A DNA stretch of 39,282 nt from Gammaproteobacteria bacterium (GTDB taxonomy: Bacteria; Pseudomonadota; Gammaproteobacteria; Ga0077554; Ga007554), in assembly GCA_021731145.1 (NCBI GenBank), contig JAKFXX010000045.1, positions 1 through 39,282 of the forward strand, written 5' to 3'. The position numbers and the translations under genes are program-made. How positions within the stretch are numbered: position 1 is the first letter of the stretch; each line of letters begins with the position of its first letter. Below the pieces are notes generated by a model, which was not told the DNA's origin, searched no databases, and worked only from the letters and a program-made list of their open reading frames with translations. Positions 1 to 7,166 of this stretch are shown here, in pieces.

Positions 1-199
1 CTCGGCTCAGTCGTTCGCCCATGTCTTCGATCGGTTGCACCAGATTATCCCAGGTGTAGGGGCCGGGCGCGGCCAGTAGCGCCTGCACACCCGCGCGGTT
101 TTCCGCCAATATCCAATCAATGGCAGGCTCAACATGCTCGGGGCGAATCTGGGTGAACGGCGGCAGGCCGGTCATTTCAAGCAGGGGGTTGTTGTTCAT
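1..199 (-). CDS. prlC: Oligopeptidase A, N-terminal fragment (M3 metallopeptidase)
   Basis: The reverse strand from the ATG at 199 reads 66 codons and runs off the window edge. The peptide begins MNNNPLLEMTGLPPFTQIRP, continues with EHVEPAIDWILAENRAGV and has PYTWDNLVQPIEDMGERLSR at the break. This matches the N-terminus of E. coli PrlC/OpdA (NPLL...LPPF..I.PEHV.PA, then PYTWENL.QPL). The family is a cytoplasmic zinc endopeptidase that degrades signal-peptide fragments and short peptides. The HExxH zinc motif lies outside the window, so catalytic competence cannot be judged. A weak AGGG-like ribosome-binding site precedes the start. The gene is divergent from rpmE across about 250 bp containing a nested inverted repeat. 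The assignment rests on N-terminal similarity only. Confidence 0.85.
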   Translation of the reverse strand, partial: MNNNPLLEMTGLPPFTQIRPEHVEPAIDWILAENRAGVQALLAAPGPYTWDNLVQPIEDMGERLSR

Positions 200-233
200 T
201 GTTGAATTCCCTAATTAAGCGGCGTTATTGTGG

Positions 234-285
234 ATAGATTAGGATGAACGCCAGGCGGTCTGGCGTTGTTAGTGCCCTAATCTAT
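234..285. repeat. Nested inverted repeat in the prlC/rpmE divergent region
   Basis: Perfect 10-bp outer arms (ATAGATTAGG at 234-243, CCTAATCTAT at 276-285) enclose a perfect 8-bp inner hairpin (AACGCCAG at 247-254, CTGGCGTT at 260-267, loop GCGGT). It lies 35 bp upstream of the prlC start, so it could fold in the prlC leader RNA or act as a DNA operator. There is no U-tract, so it is not a standard terminator. Function is unknown. Confidence 0.6.
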
Positions 286-352
286 CATGGACGGCCATGG
301 CGCAACAAAGGGACGTTTTGGGGGCCTTGGCAGGATTTTTTCGGTATCCTGC

Positions 353-381
353 TTGCCGTAGACCGCTGATTTGCGTATTAT
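353..381 (+). promoter_or_regulatory. Candidate sigma-70 promoter of rpmE
   Basis: TTGCCG (353-358) and TATTAT (376-381) are separated by 17 bp, pointing towards rpmE. A 7-bp hairpin (GCAGGAT at 330-336, ATCCTGC at 346-352) abuts the -35 box. The predicted leader, about 388-447, contains a small GTCGCG/CGCGAC stem. This is inferred from sequence only. Confidence 0.45.
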
Positions 382-447
382 GTTGCGTTCCTGTCGCGGA
401 GCGTGGTGCGCGACGCAAAGTTTTGATACACGAGTACGAGGTTGCAA

Positions 448-651
448 ATGAAAGCCGATATCCATCCTGCCTATAATGAAATCACCGTAAGCTGCAGCTG
501 CGGCAACACGTTCAAGACACGCTCCACCTCCAGCAAAAACCTGGGTCTGGACGTATGCTCGGTTTGCCATCCTTTCTACACCGGCAAGCAGAGAATCGTC
601 GATACCGCTGGCCGCGTGGATAAATTCCGCCAGAGATACGGCGCGAAATAA
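448..651 (+). CDS. rpmE: 50S ribosomal protein L31, zinc-binding (C+) form
   Basis: A 67-residue protein beginning [20 protein letters not shown], matching bacterial L31 along its whole length. The zinc-binding cysteines of the C+ paralogue are all present: C16 and C18 in SCSCGN, C37 and C40 in DVCSVCHP. The conserved FYTGKQR segment follows. L31 bridges the two ribosomal subunits in the central protuberance. The ATG at 448 is chosen over an in-frame TTG six bases earlier because GAGG at 438-441 is well spaced from it and the family starts MK.DIHP. A strong intrinsic terminator follows, so the gene is probably monocistronic. As a C+ protein it stores zinc and is usually replaced by a zinc-free paralogue under zinc starvation; none is in this window. 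Confidence 0.97.
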   Translation: MKADIHPAYNEITVSCSCGNTFKTRSTSSKNLGLDVCSVCHPFYTGKQRIVDTAGRVDKFRQRYGAK

Positions 652-683
652 TACGCAGCGATGCCGTTGGATCGTTGTTTAAG

Positions 684-716
684 AAGGGTGCCCCGCAAGG
701 GCGCCCTTTTTGTTTT
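684..716 (+). terminator. Intrinsic terminator of rpmE
   Basis: AAGGGTGCCC (684-693) pairs with GGGCGCCCTT (699-708) through ten pairs including one G-U, with loop CGCAA and then a T-rich run to 716. It lies 32 bp after the rpmE stop. It would fall inside the nuclease gene if that gene started at the ATG at 661. Confidence 0.85.
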
Positions 717-744
717 GGGCGGACTAAGAGTCCATTTAGGCAGG

Positions 745-1521
745 GTGTTCGCCAGAGTATTCATCGCCTGCTGCGTGACCACCCTTGCCGTCCCCTGTCA
801 GGCCGATGACGCGTCCCCTGCTTGTGCGGTAGACCGCATCGACGAGTCTGCGATAGTGAATTATGTTTATGACGGCGATACGGTGCGTCTCAGCGATGGC
901 CGCAAAGTGCGGTTCATTGGCATTGATACCCCAGAGGTCGGGCACAACGGCGCGCCGTCGCAGCCCTTTGCCAGAAAAGCACAAAGCGCGTTGGAAACCC
1001 TGCTGGGTTCCGGCAGGGCCATTAGCCTGCGGTATGATGAGGAGCGTCAGGATAGATATGGGCGCGACCTTGCCCATGTTTTTCTGGAAAGCGGCGTGAG
1101 CATCGAAGCCCAGATGTTGGAGCAGGGGCTTGCGACCGTGTTGACCTACCCTCCAAATACGTGGAATCTGGCCTGTTATCAGGCTGCCGAGCAGCGTGCG
1201 CGCAAGGCGCGGCGCGGGATATGGTCTTTGCCGCAGTACCAGCCCGTCGATGCCGCAAGCGTGACGGGTGATGGGCGAGGTTTTCGCCTGATCAAGGGAA
1301 AGGTGACGCAGATCAGCGAAGACCGTGGCGGCCTATCGCTTGAACTCAGTGGCGGAATACGGCTGTATATCTCCCGCAAAAACAGGCATTATTTTGCCAG
1401 CTCACCACCAGAGGGATGGCAGGGCCGCACCGTGCTTGCCCGAGGAAAATTATCGTCAGAGGGCGAGGGCGGGGCACGCATCCGTATTCGCCATCCTACA
1501 GCGTTGCAGGTGATTGAATAG
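745..1521 (+). CDS. Exported staphylococcal nuclease-like (thermonuclease) protein
   Basis: Predicted secreted nuclease of the SNase/OB-fold family (Ca2+-dependent phosphodiesterase on DNA and RNA). The core shows YDGDT, then VRFIGIDTPEV, then RQDRYGRDL. These supply the equivalents of catalytic Asp21, Arg35, Asp40, Glu43 and Arg87 of staphylococcal nuclease (D45, R56, D61, E64 and an R in the third motif, numbered from the start chosen here). A second beta-rich region follows after about residue 190. The frame is open from an ATG at 661, but that start would put the rpmE terminator inside the gene. The GTG at 745 gives a clean signal peptide (VFARVFIACCVTTLAVPCQA, cleavage before DDAS). A terminator-like hairpin follows the stop. 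The family is secure; the start is less certain, and the physiological substrate is unknown. Confidence 0.85.
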   Translation: MFARVFIACCVTTLAVPCQADDASPACAVDRIDESAIVNYVYDGDTVRLSDGRKVRFIGIDTPEVGHNGAPSQPFARKAQSALETLLGSGRAISLRYDEERQDRYGRDLAHVFLESGVSIEAQMLEQGLATVLTYPPNTWNLACYQAAEQRARKARRGIWSLPQYQPVDAASVTGDGRGFRLIKGKVTQISEDRGGLSLELSGGIRLYISRKNRHYFASSPPEGWQGRTVLARGKLSSEGEGGARIRIRHPTALQVIE

Positions 1522-1544
1522 GCTCTAAAAACAAAAAAGCGTCG

Positions 1545-1571
1545 CTGCAAGACGTTGTTGCAGGTTTTTTT
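1545..1571 (+). terminator. Probable intrinsic terminator after the nuclease gene
   Basis: CTGCAA (1545-1550) pairs with TTGCAG (1558-1563), followed by G and seven T. The stem is short, but the U-tract is good and the position, 24 bp after the stop, fits. The rest of 1572-1841 holds no convincing gene. Confidence 0.55.
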
Positions 1572-1656
1572 AACGAGAGGATTTCTGCCGCGATTTCAGG
1601 CGGCATCACGCTGCGCTTTTTGCACTTGGTTATTGAAATCGCCCAATTATTCCCGC

Positions 1657-1685
1657 TTGACACTCGCGTAATACCATGGCATAAA
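1657..1685 (+). promoter_or_regulatory. Candidate promoter of the cytochrome c gene
   Basis: A perfect TTGACA (1657-1662), a 17-bp spacer and CATAAA (1680-1685). It would give a leader of about 150 nt. Just downstream an imperfect dyad (GCTG TTGG ... CCAA CCCAGC, 1691-1712) could be an operator. This is inferred from sequence only. Confidence 0.45.
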
Positions 1686-1841
1686 AGCAGGCTGTTGGGT
1701 ATCCAACCCAGCAAGGGAAGGGCGCTGTTTTTCTTATGGGATAGCAGCGATTTTCTCATAAAAATACCATCGCATGCCGTTGAATCTTGGTTGAGGCGCC
1801 GGCAGCGCGGTTTTTGTCAGTCAAATTAAGGAGAGAAAAGC

Positions 1842-2168
1842 ATGAGAGCACGTTTGTTGGGTGTTTCCGCTGCAGCCGTGATGTTGCTGGGCGCAGGTCA
1901 GGCCAGCGCAGATCTGGAGCTGGCCAAGGCCAGTGGTTGCTTGGCTTGCCACAGCGTAGAAAAGAAAGTTGTTGGCCCAGGTTGGAAAGATGTTGCTGCC
2001 AAGTACAAGGGTAATGCCGGTGCCAAGGCTGAACTGGTTGCCAAGGTCAAGGCCGGCGGTAAAGGTAACTGGACCGCAGTGACCGGCGGCGTGCCGATGC
2101 CTCCCTACTCCCCCCGCGTTTCCGATGCCAACATCGAAAAGCTGGTAGACTTCGTTTTGGCCCTGTAA
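1842..2168 (+). CDS. Periplasmic class I cytochrome c (c551/c5-like)
   Basis: A 108-residue monohaem cytochrome. The N-terminus is a Sec signal peptide (MRARLLGVSAAAVMLLGAGQ, cleavage after ASA at about residue 23). The haem motif CLACH is at residues 33-37. The likely axial Met86 lies in GVPMPPYSPRV, the usual GG.(V/I)PMPP context of c551/c-8-type small cytochromes. The mature protein of about 85 residues fits that group. It should shuttle electrons in the periplasm between a bc1 complex and a terminal oxidase or reductase; the partner is not encoded nearby. A strong Shine-Dalgarno AAGGAGAG (1828-1835) sets the start. The gene stands alone between its own candidate promoter and a strong terminator. 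Confidence 0.93.
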   Translation: MRARLLGVSAAAVMLLGAGQASADLELAKASGCLACHSVEKKVVGPGWKDVAAKYKGNAGAKAELVAKVKAGGKGNWTAVTGGVPMPPYSPRVSDANIEKLVDFVLAL

Positions 2169-2190
2169 TTAAGCCAGAATCGAGTCTTGC

Positions 2191-2222
2191 AAAAGCCAGC
2201 CTCCGGGCTGGCTTTTGTTTTT
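2191..2222 (+). terminator. Strong intrinsic terminator after cytochrome c
   Basis: AAAAGCCAGCC (2191-2201), loop TCCG, GGCTGGCTTTT (2206-2216), followed by GTTTTT. The 11-bp stem and the A/T tracts on both sides mean it could also serve the converging rubredoxin gene. Confidence 0.92.
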
Positions 2223-2252
2223 CCGCAGGGATGACTTACTCGCAGATAGGCT

Positions 2253-2438
2253 CTAAATTTCCATCATCTCGAAATCTTCCTTGCCTGCCCCGCAATCCGG
2301 GCAACGCCATGTAAGCGACACATCCTCCCAGCGGGTGCCGGGCGCAATCCCTTCATCGGGCACACCTACGGCCTCGTTATAAACGAAACCGCAAATTACG
2401 CACATATAAGTTTTTAATTCCAGTGTCTGAACTGTCAC
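2253..2438 (-). CDS. Rubredoxin
   Basis: A 61-residue iron-sulfur electron carrier. Both Fe(Cys)4 knuckles are present: C13-V-I-C16-G and C46-P-D-C49-G, with the conserved Y.Y....G.P..GI.PGT.W.D.....W.CP.CG frame. Rubredoxins pass single electrons, for example to alkane hydroxylases, rubrerythrins or oxygen-scavenging systems; no such partner is in this window. The start is a GTG at 2438, supported by GGAG seven bases upstream. It gives about seven residues ahead of the usual (K)YxC start. The gene is divergent from thiD across about 155 bp. Placement of a rubredoxin next to thiD/thiE/hemL is, from general knowledge, seen in other gammaproteobacteria. Confidence 0.95.
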   Translation of the reverse strand: MTVQTLELKTYMCVICGFVYNEAVGVPDEGIAPGTRWEDVSLTWRCPDCGAGKEDFEMMEI

Positions 2439-2593
2439 AAACGGGCTCCAAGTGTAATCAAGCGTAATCCGGTATTATTCCGGGGTGAATCTTCGCACTT
2501 TTTTGTGGCAAGCGAAATGCTATAACGGTGTAAAATTCCAATATATGCAAACATAATGGCGGTACAATTATCGTTTTTCAAGGACGTGTGAGT

Positions 2594-3406
2594 ATGACTG
2601 AGCAACAATCCATCCCGGTGGTCATGGTTTTTGCCGGCTGTGACTCCACTGGCGGGGCGGGGATTCAGGCCGATATCGAGACGCTGGCGAGTATGGGGTG
2701 CCATGCTGCGCCGGTAATCACGGCCATCACGGTGCAGGATACCCAGCAGGTGCAGGGATATACTGCCATTGACGCCGCCTTGGTCATTGCCCAGGCGCGC
2801 GCAGTGCTGGAAGACATGCCGGTGGCCGCCTTCAAGATCGGGATGGTGGGCAGTGTGGAGAACGTGGAGGCGATCCACACCTTGTTGCAGGATTACCCGG
2901 ATGTCCCCGTCGTGCTCGACCCAGTGCGCGCTGCGGGCGGCGGTGGCGAACTTGCCGATGAGGAGGTCGTTGACGCCATGGTGACGCTACTGTTTCCGCT
3001 GACTACGGTATTGACGCCCAACACACTGGAGGCGCGCGCTCTGGCACCAGAGGCCGATACTCTCGATGCCTGTGCGCAGGAGATCCTGGAAAACGGCTGC
3101 GAATTCGTCCTCATCACGGGCGCCCACGAAAACACCGCAGCGGTGATCAATACGCTGCACGGTAACCGGCGTCAATTGGAGTCATTCTCCTGGGAGCGCC
3201 TGCCGGCGAGTTATCATGGCTCCGGTTGCACCTTGGCATCCGCCATCGCTGGCCTGCTGGCTCACGGTATGGAGCCCTTTACCGCCATCCATGAGGCACA
3301 GGAATATACTTGGGAAACGTTGAAACACGGCTACCGCATTGGCATGGGGCAACATCTGCCCAACCGGTTGTTTTGGGCGCGGGAGGATGAGGGTCAGGGC
3401 GCGTGA
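2594..3406 (+). CDS. thiD: Hydroxymethylpyrimidine/phosphomethylpyrimidine kinase
   Basis: A ribokinase-fold kinase of 270 residues that phosphorylates HMP and then HMP-P to HMP-PP for thiamine synthesis. It shows the substrate loop AGCDSTGGAGIQADI (residues 14-28), VLDPVR near 108-112, TPNTLEA near 141-147 and the anion-hole/catalytic segment HGSGCTLASAIAG with Cys212. The ATG at 2594 is preferred over the in-frame GTG at 2588 because AGGA (2581-2584) is nine bases from the ATG but only three from the GTG. It is the first gene of thiD-thiE-hemL, overlapping thiE by four bases. No TPP riboswitch elements were found in the 155 bp upstream, so thiamine control of this operon is not evident. Confidence 0.95.
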   Translation: MTEQQSIPVVMVFAGCDSTGGAGIQADIETLASMGCHAAPVITAITVQDTQQVQGYTAIDAALVIAQARAVLEDMPVAAFKIGMVGSVENVEAIHTLLQDYPDVPVVLDPVRAAGGGGELADEEVVDAMVTLLFPLTTVLTPNTLEARALAPEADTLDACAQEILENGCEFVLITGAHENTAAVINTLHGNRRQLESFSWERLPASYHGSGCTLASAIAGLLAHGMEPFTAIHEAQEYTWETLKHGYRIGMGQHLPNRLFWAREDEGQGA

Positions 3407-4044
3407 AAAAACCACTGCGTGGTCTTTACGCCATCACTGACAGTAGCTTGATTGCGCCGGGGCGCCTCCTTGATGTCGTGAGCTGCGCCATCGCGGGCGG
3501 TGCCGCAGTGGTCCAGTATCGGGATAAAGGCCTGGACGGCCCGCGCCGCGAGCGCGATGCGCGTGATCTGCTTGCGTTGTGCCGCTCGCATGGCGTGCCT
3601 CTGATCATCAATGATGACGTGACGCTTGCCCAATCTGTTGGCGCGGATGGCGTGCACCTGGGATGCGACGACATATCGCCGGCGGAGGCAAGACGTATTC
3701 TGGGGGTGGCGGCGGTGATTGGTGTCTCCTGTTACAATAATTTTGAACTGGCAGTAACGGCGCAGGCGGAAGGCGCCGATTACATCGCCTTTGGGCGGTT
3801 TTTTCCCTCTCAAACCAAGCCCGGTGCCGTGCAGGCGAGTATGGATTTGATTTGCCGTGCCAAGGCAACCTTCACTATTCCAGTGGTGGCCATCGGTGGT
3901 ATTACGCCGGACAACGGCGCTGTATTGATCGAGGCTGGCGTTGATATGCTGGCGGTGGTCGAGGGTATATTTGGTCAGCCTGACCCGGCGCATGCGGCAC
4001 GGCGATACACACAACTTTTCGAACAAGAAGGAAATACGCAATGA
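3403..4044 (+). CDS. thiE: Thiamine-phosphate synthase
   Basis: A 213-residue TIM-barrel enzyme that joins HMP-PP and HET-P (thiazole phosphate) to give thiamine monophosphate. Recognisable segments are GLYAITDSS at the N-terminus, VVQYRDKG (first phosphate/Mg site), [43 protein letters not shown] and [11 protein letters not shown]. The start is a GTG whose last two bases overlap the thiD stop, a typical coupled junction. The stop in turn overlaps the hemL ATG. It is complete and of standard length. Confidence 0.95.
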   Translation: MKKPLRGLYAITDSSLIAPGRLLDVVSCAIAGGAAVVQYRDKGLDGPRRERDARDLLALCRSHGVPLIINDDVTLAQSVGADGVHLGCDDISPAEARRILGVAAVIGVSCYNNFELAVTAQAEGADYIAFGRFFPSQTKPGAVQASMDLICRAKATFTIPVVAIGGITPDNGAVLIEAGVDMLAVVEGIFGQPDPAHAARRYTQLFEQEGNTQ

Positions 4045-5321
4045 CTCGATCCCATGAACTTTTTCAAAGTGCCCAGCGGCATATCCCCGGCGGTGTGAAC
4101 TCCCCGGTGCGCGCGTTTCGCGGCGTGGGCGGCGAACCGGTGTTCTTCAAGCGTGGCGCTGGCGCCTATGTGTATGACGAAGACGACCGGCGCTACATCG
4201 ACTATGTTGGTTCATGGGGGCCGATGATTCTCGGGCACTCTCACCCCGAAGTAATCAAGGCAGTGCAAGAAGCCGCCGCCAACGGCCTTGGTTTTGGCGC
4301 GCCGACCGCTATTGAAACCACTATGGCCGACCTGCTCTGCGAGCTGGTGCCGTCCATGGATATGGTACGCATGGTCAGCTCCGGCACCGAGGCCACCATG
4401 AGCGCGATCCGTCTGGCGCGCGGTTACACCGGGCGCGACAAAATCGTCAAATTCGAGGGTTGTTACCACGGGCATTCGGATTCGCTGCTGGTCAAGGCCG
4501 GCTCCGGCGCGCTCACCCTGGGTGTGCCGACATCACCGGGTGTGCCGGTGGCGCTGGCCGAACACACTATTACGCTCGATTACAATGACCTCTCCCAAGT
4601 GGAGGAGGCCTTTGCTCATGTCGGCGGGCAAATCGCCTGTATCATCGTCGAACCCGTGGCGGGCAACATGAATTGCATTCCGCCCTTGCCTGGTTTTCTG
4701 GAAGGGCTGCGCACTATCTGTGATGAATACGGCGCGGTGCTGATTTTCGATGAGGTGATGACCGGCTTCCGTGTCGCGCTGGGTGGAGCGCAACAGTTTT
4801 ATGGTGTGACACCAGACCTCACCACCTTGGGTAAGATCGTCGGCGGTGGCCTGCCGGTCGGCGCCTTCGGTGGCAAAAGGGCCGTCATGGAGCGTATCGC
4901 CCCGCTCGGCCCGGTCTATCAGGCCGGCACCCTCTCCGGTAATCCCGTGGCGATGGCAGCAGGTTTGGCCACCCTCACCAAGCTTCTCAAGCCGGGGTTT
5001 TATAGTGATCTGGCCACCATGACCCAGCGTCTCACCGATGGCGTCACCGCGCGCGCCAAGGCGGCGGGCGTTCCCATGTGTGCCAGCCAGGTAGGCGGCA
5101 TGTTTGGCCTGTTCTTCAGTGACGAGCCCAGCATCCACAGTTACGCCCAAGTGATGAACTGTAATGTGGAGCGTTTCAAACTATTCTTTCATGGCATGCT
5201 GGAACAGGGCGTATACCTTGCGCCATCGGCTTTCGAGGCCGGTTTTGTCTCGTCGGCGCACGGCACGGCAGAGATTGATGCTACGCTCGACGCGGCGGAG
5301 AGGGTGCTGGCTGGGTTGTGA
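4041..5321 (+). CDS. hemL: Glutamate-1-semialdehyde 2,1-aminomutase
   Basis: A 426-residue PLP enzyme, the same length as E. coli HemL, that makes 5-aminolevulinate from glutamate-1-semialdehyde in the C5 pathway of haem synthesis. Visible features are [11 protein letters not shown] at the N-terminus, [16 protein letters not shown] (113-128), [14 protein letters not shown], the PLP-ring Asp in [12 protein letters not shown], and the Schiff-base lysine K265 in [18 protein letters not shown]. It is translationally coupled to thiE by an ATGA overlap, so haem and thiamine genes share a transcript. A bidirectional terminator follows. Together with hemE (14915-15979) it shows a haem pathway starting from glutamyl-tRNA. 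Confidence 0.97.
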   Translation: MTRSHELFQSAQRHIPGGVNSPVRAFRGVGGEPVFFKRGAGAYVYDEDDRRYIDYVGSWGPMILGHSHPEVIKAVQEAAANGLGFGAPTAIETTMADLLCELVPSMDMVRMVSSGTEATMSAIRLARGYTGRDKIVKFEGCYHGHSDSLLVKAGSGALTLGVPTSPGVPVALAEHTITLDYNDLSQVEEAFAHVGGQIACIIVEPVAGNMNCIPPLPGFLEGLRTICDEYGAVLIFDEVMTGFRVALGGAQQFYGVTPDLTTLGKIVGGGLPVGAFGGKRAVMERIAPLGPVYQAGTLSGNPVAMAAGLATLTKLLKPGFYSDLATMTQRLTDGVTARAKAAGVPMCASQVGGMFGLFFSDEPSIHSYAQVMNCNVERFKLFFHGMLEQGVYLAPSAFEAGFVSSAHGTAEIDATLDAAERVLAGL

Positions 5322-5458
5322 GAGGGGGGTATCGTATCAATATCAAGCGCGCACGTGCTTGGTATTGATGGACGGTGTGGCTTGAATTGCTTTGGACGTC
5401 CACGCGAAACAGGAATGCCTGGCCTTGGACGATATTTTCCGAGTATCAACCAAGAAAT

Positions 5459-5491
5459 AAAAAAGCCGTAGCGGCCAGCTACGGCTTTTTT
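5459..5491. terminator. Bidirectional terminator between hemL and the PEP-CTERM genes
   Basis: AAAAAAGCCGTAGC (5459-5472), loop GGCCA, GCTACGGCTTTTTT (5478-5491): a perfect 14-bp stem with A and T tracts at either side. It can terminate both the rightward hemL transcript and the leftward PEP-CTERM transcript. The preceding 5322-5458 holds no gene. Confidence 0.92.
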
Positions 5492-5518
5492 GCCTTCGAG
5501 TGTTCGAAGATTGCTGGC

Positions 5519-6061
5519 TTAAGCGGCGACCAAGCCATCCATTTTCTTGGCTGAATCTTGACGGCGGGCAAAGCGCCAACCCAGCAGGCCAAGACCTGCT
5601 GCCAGCATCGTCCAGGTATCGGCTTCAGGCACGGGAGCAGCGATCATGCCAAGCGTGTACAAGCCGCCCGCGTTGCCTGTGGCAGTGCCGGTTACCTTAA
5701 GGTAATAGTCGTTCCCTGCGCCCAGCAGGCCAGTAAAGAGCAAAGGATCGGCGTTGGTATCTGTTATCGACGCGTTGCTGCTGTCGAAGACGGCGAGGTT
5801 CAAGCCACTTATGTTGTAGTTGATGTTGATGGTGCCGAAGTTGAGGTGGAGCGGGATGTTTGTAACTCCTGCACCGACTGCGGACATCGTCGTCAAATCA
5901 AAGGTATACGTATCTGCGAAACTGCCGGACACGGTCTTGACGCCGCTGCTATAGGGTGTAGTGCCCAGTGTTCCAGTGTCGTAAGCATTGGTGCTGGCCT
6001 GTGCGGCGCCCCAGGAAAGCAGCAAGGCTGCCCCAATTGCTGTAGTTCTCATTTTGTTCAT
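5519..6061 (-). CDS. PEP-CTERM protein, FxDxF type (copy 1)
   Basis: A 180-residue exported protein. It has a Sec signal peptide (MNKMRTTAIGAALLLSWGAA, cleavage after QAS), a beta-rich Gly/Thr/Asn-rich body, and a C-terminal sorting signal: VPEADTW, a hydrophobic stretch (TMLAAGLGLLGW), then basic FARRQ. Exosortase cleaves such signals at the inner membrane before the protein reaches the outer surface, often linked to exopolysaccharide. The motif FADTYTFDL (F-x-D-x-Y/F) places it with the FxDxF family of PEP-CTERM proteins. About 12 residues follow the basic cluster, longer than in classic PEP-CTERM proteins. It is paralogous to the next gene along nearly its whole length. The body has no assigned function. 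Confidence 0.88.
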   Translation of the reverse strand: MNKMRTTAIGAALLLSWGAAQASTNAYDTGTLGTTPYSSGVKTVSGSFADTYTFDLTTMSAVGAGVTNIPLHLNFGTININYNISGLNLAVFDSSNASITDTNADPLLFTGLLGAGNDYYLKVTGTATGNAGGLYTLGMIAAPVPEADTWTMLAAGLGLLGWRFARRQDSAKKMDGLVAA

Positions 6062-6090
6062 TGTTAACTCTCGTATAAGTCGTTGCTTTG

Positions 6091-6148
6091 TATGCTGCTC
6101 GCCATGCGATAACCCGCGTAGACGGGGTGCTACAAAATCCTTTTAAAA
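6091..6148 (-). promoter_or_regulatory. Upstream boxes of PEP-CTERM copy 1
   Basis: Two elements are shared with copy 2: a TATGnTG..GCCATGCGA box at 6091-6109 and CAAAATCCTTTTAAAA at 6133-6148. Between them lies ACCC...GGGT dyad sequence in place of the GCGAA/TTCGC dyad of copy 2. The boxes lie 30-90 bp upstream of the start codon, which suits an activator site plus promoter, but no canonical -24/-12 pair is present. The remaining part of this spacer, 6149-6376, shows only a second TTTTAAAA near 6183 and no gene. Confidence 0.4.
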
Positions 6149-6376
6149 GTTATCTCTCTGAGTTTGTTTACGAAAAAAAGAACTTTTAAAAGATTGCAGG
6201 ACGATACCCCAGTTGATTTTGAAATGCAACCGTCTTTTTACGGGGTGGGAGGTGGCGGCGTTGTCATGCACCCCGAAAATTATGCAATCCGCCCTGCAGG
6301 AGACTCACCCAGCAGGTGGGCCCCCTACGTCCGGCAGATTGCTATGTTGAGTTTGATGTTTCAAGCCGAGGCCAAC

Positions 6377-6919
6377 TCAGGCCGCAGCCAAGCTCCCCGG
6401 AGTTTTGTTTGCCGCCCGACGGCGAGCTTGACGCCAGACCAGCAACCCGAGGCCTACCGTCACCAAAGTCCATGTTTCGGGGGTGGGGACGGCGGCAGCG
6501 ACAGCACCCAGAACGTATATGCCACCAATGGAGCCGATCGGTGTGCCTGTTATCTTCATGTAATAGTCGGTGCCGGGGGAAAGCGTGCCGATAAAGCTGA
6601 GCGGGTTGGCGTCGTTGTCCAGCATCGGAGCATTGGAGTTGTTGTAAACGCCAAGATTCAGACCGCTGATGTCATAGAGCGGGGGGCGCCCAGGGAAAGT
6701 AAGCGGTATATTGGAAAGTCCTATCCCGACAGCCCAAGGGGAGGTTCCTGTCAGGTCAAAAATGTACCTATCTTCGAAACGGGTGGAGCCGGTTACCGTT
6801 TTGGTGTCGCTCCCGTAAGGGGTGGCGTTCAGCGTTCCGATATCATAAGGGATAGCATGGGCAACACCGCATGAAAACAGGAGCATTGCCCCGATAGACG
6901 CAGGTTTGATTTTGTTCAT
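6377..6919 (-). CDS. PEP-CTERM protein, FxDxF type (copy 2)
   Basis: A 180-residue tandem paralogue of the downstream gene. The layout is the same: signal peptide (MNKIKPASIGAMLLFSCGVA, cleavage after HA), YDIGTLNATPYGSDTKTV near the mature N-terminus, FEDRYIFDLTG (FxDxF-type motif), YDISGLNLGVYN, TDYYMKITGT and a sorting signal VPTPETWTLV-hydrophobic-RQARRR. The VPEP core is varied to VPTPETW. About 13 residues follow the arginine cluster. Equivalent segments in copy 1 (YNISGLNLAVFD, NDYYLKVTGT) show the duplication clearly, although the two have diverged. AAGG about nine bases before the ATG is the likely ribosome-binding site. It is probably a surface or matrix protein processed by an exosortase encoded elsewhere; its specific role is unknown. 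Confidence 0.88.
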   Translation of the reverse strand: MNKIKPASIGAMLLFSCGVAHAIPYDIGTLNATPYGSDTKTVTGSTRFEDRYIFDLTGTSPWAVGIGLSNIPLTFPGRPPLYDISGLNLGVYNNSNAPMLDNDANPLSFIGTLSPGTDYYMKITGTPIGSIGGIYVLGAVAAAVPTPETWTLVTVGLGLLVWRQARRRAANKTPGSLAAA

Positions 6920-6946
6920 TTTTAGAAACCTTTTGCAAGTAGTGGG

Positions 6947-7000
6947 TATGTTGTGCCATGCGAAGCATTCGCAAACAAATACTGCAAAATCCTTTTAAAA
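6947..7000 (-). promoter_or_regulatory. Upstream boxes of PEP-CTERM copy 2
   Basis: TATGTTGTGCCATGCGAA (6947-6964) and CAAAATCCTTTTAAAA (6985-7000) are near-copies of the elements ahead of copy 1, spaced 30 rather than 32 bp apart. A GCGAA-GCA-TTCGC dyad separates them. Part of the box reads TGGCACA...ACCCA on the coding strand, which resembles a -24 element but lacks the -12 GC. Regulation by a common factor is inferred. Confidence 0.4.
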
Positions 7001-7132
7001 ATTGTCGCCTCGGGAGAGTGAGGGGGAATTTTTAAAAAGACGGTCCGCGTTCTAATGGGAAATTAATTAGTGGATTCTAACAGAATGACCCATTATCAGT
7101 ACATGGGTCTCTGGATTTTTGAGGAACTCACC

Positions 7133-7155
7133 CCCGGCGCTGCAATAGCGCCGGG
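7133..7155. terminator. GC-rich hairpin after PEP-CTERM gene 3
   Basis: CCCGGCGCT (7133-7141), loop GCAAT, AGCGCCGGG (7147-7155), 12 bp beyond the stop codon of the leftward gene. It lacks a U-tract on that strand, so it may be a 3'-end stabilising hairpin rather than a full terminator. On the plus strand an alternative CTGCAA/TTGCAG pairing is followed by TTTTT. Confidence 0.5.
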
Positions 7156-7166
7156 AGTTGCAGTTT

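Noticed and set aside
661-744. Longer N-terminus for the nuclease from the ATG at 661
   Set aside because: It would place the strong rpmE terminator inside the coding region and put 28 residues before a good signal peptide. The GTG at 745 fits better.
1496-1759. Small minus-strand open frame between the nuclease and cytochrome c genes
   Set aside because: It overlaps a terminator and the candidate cytochrome promoter and has no recognisable sequence.
2439-2593. TPP riboswitch ahead of thiD
   Set aside because: The conserved CTGAGA and ACCTGAT elements are absent, and the spacer is short for the full aptamer.
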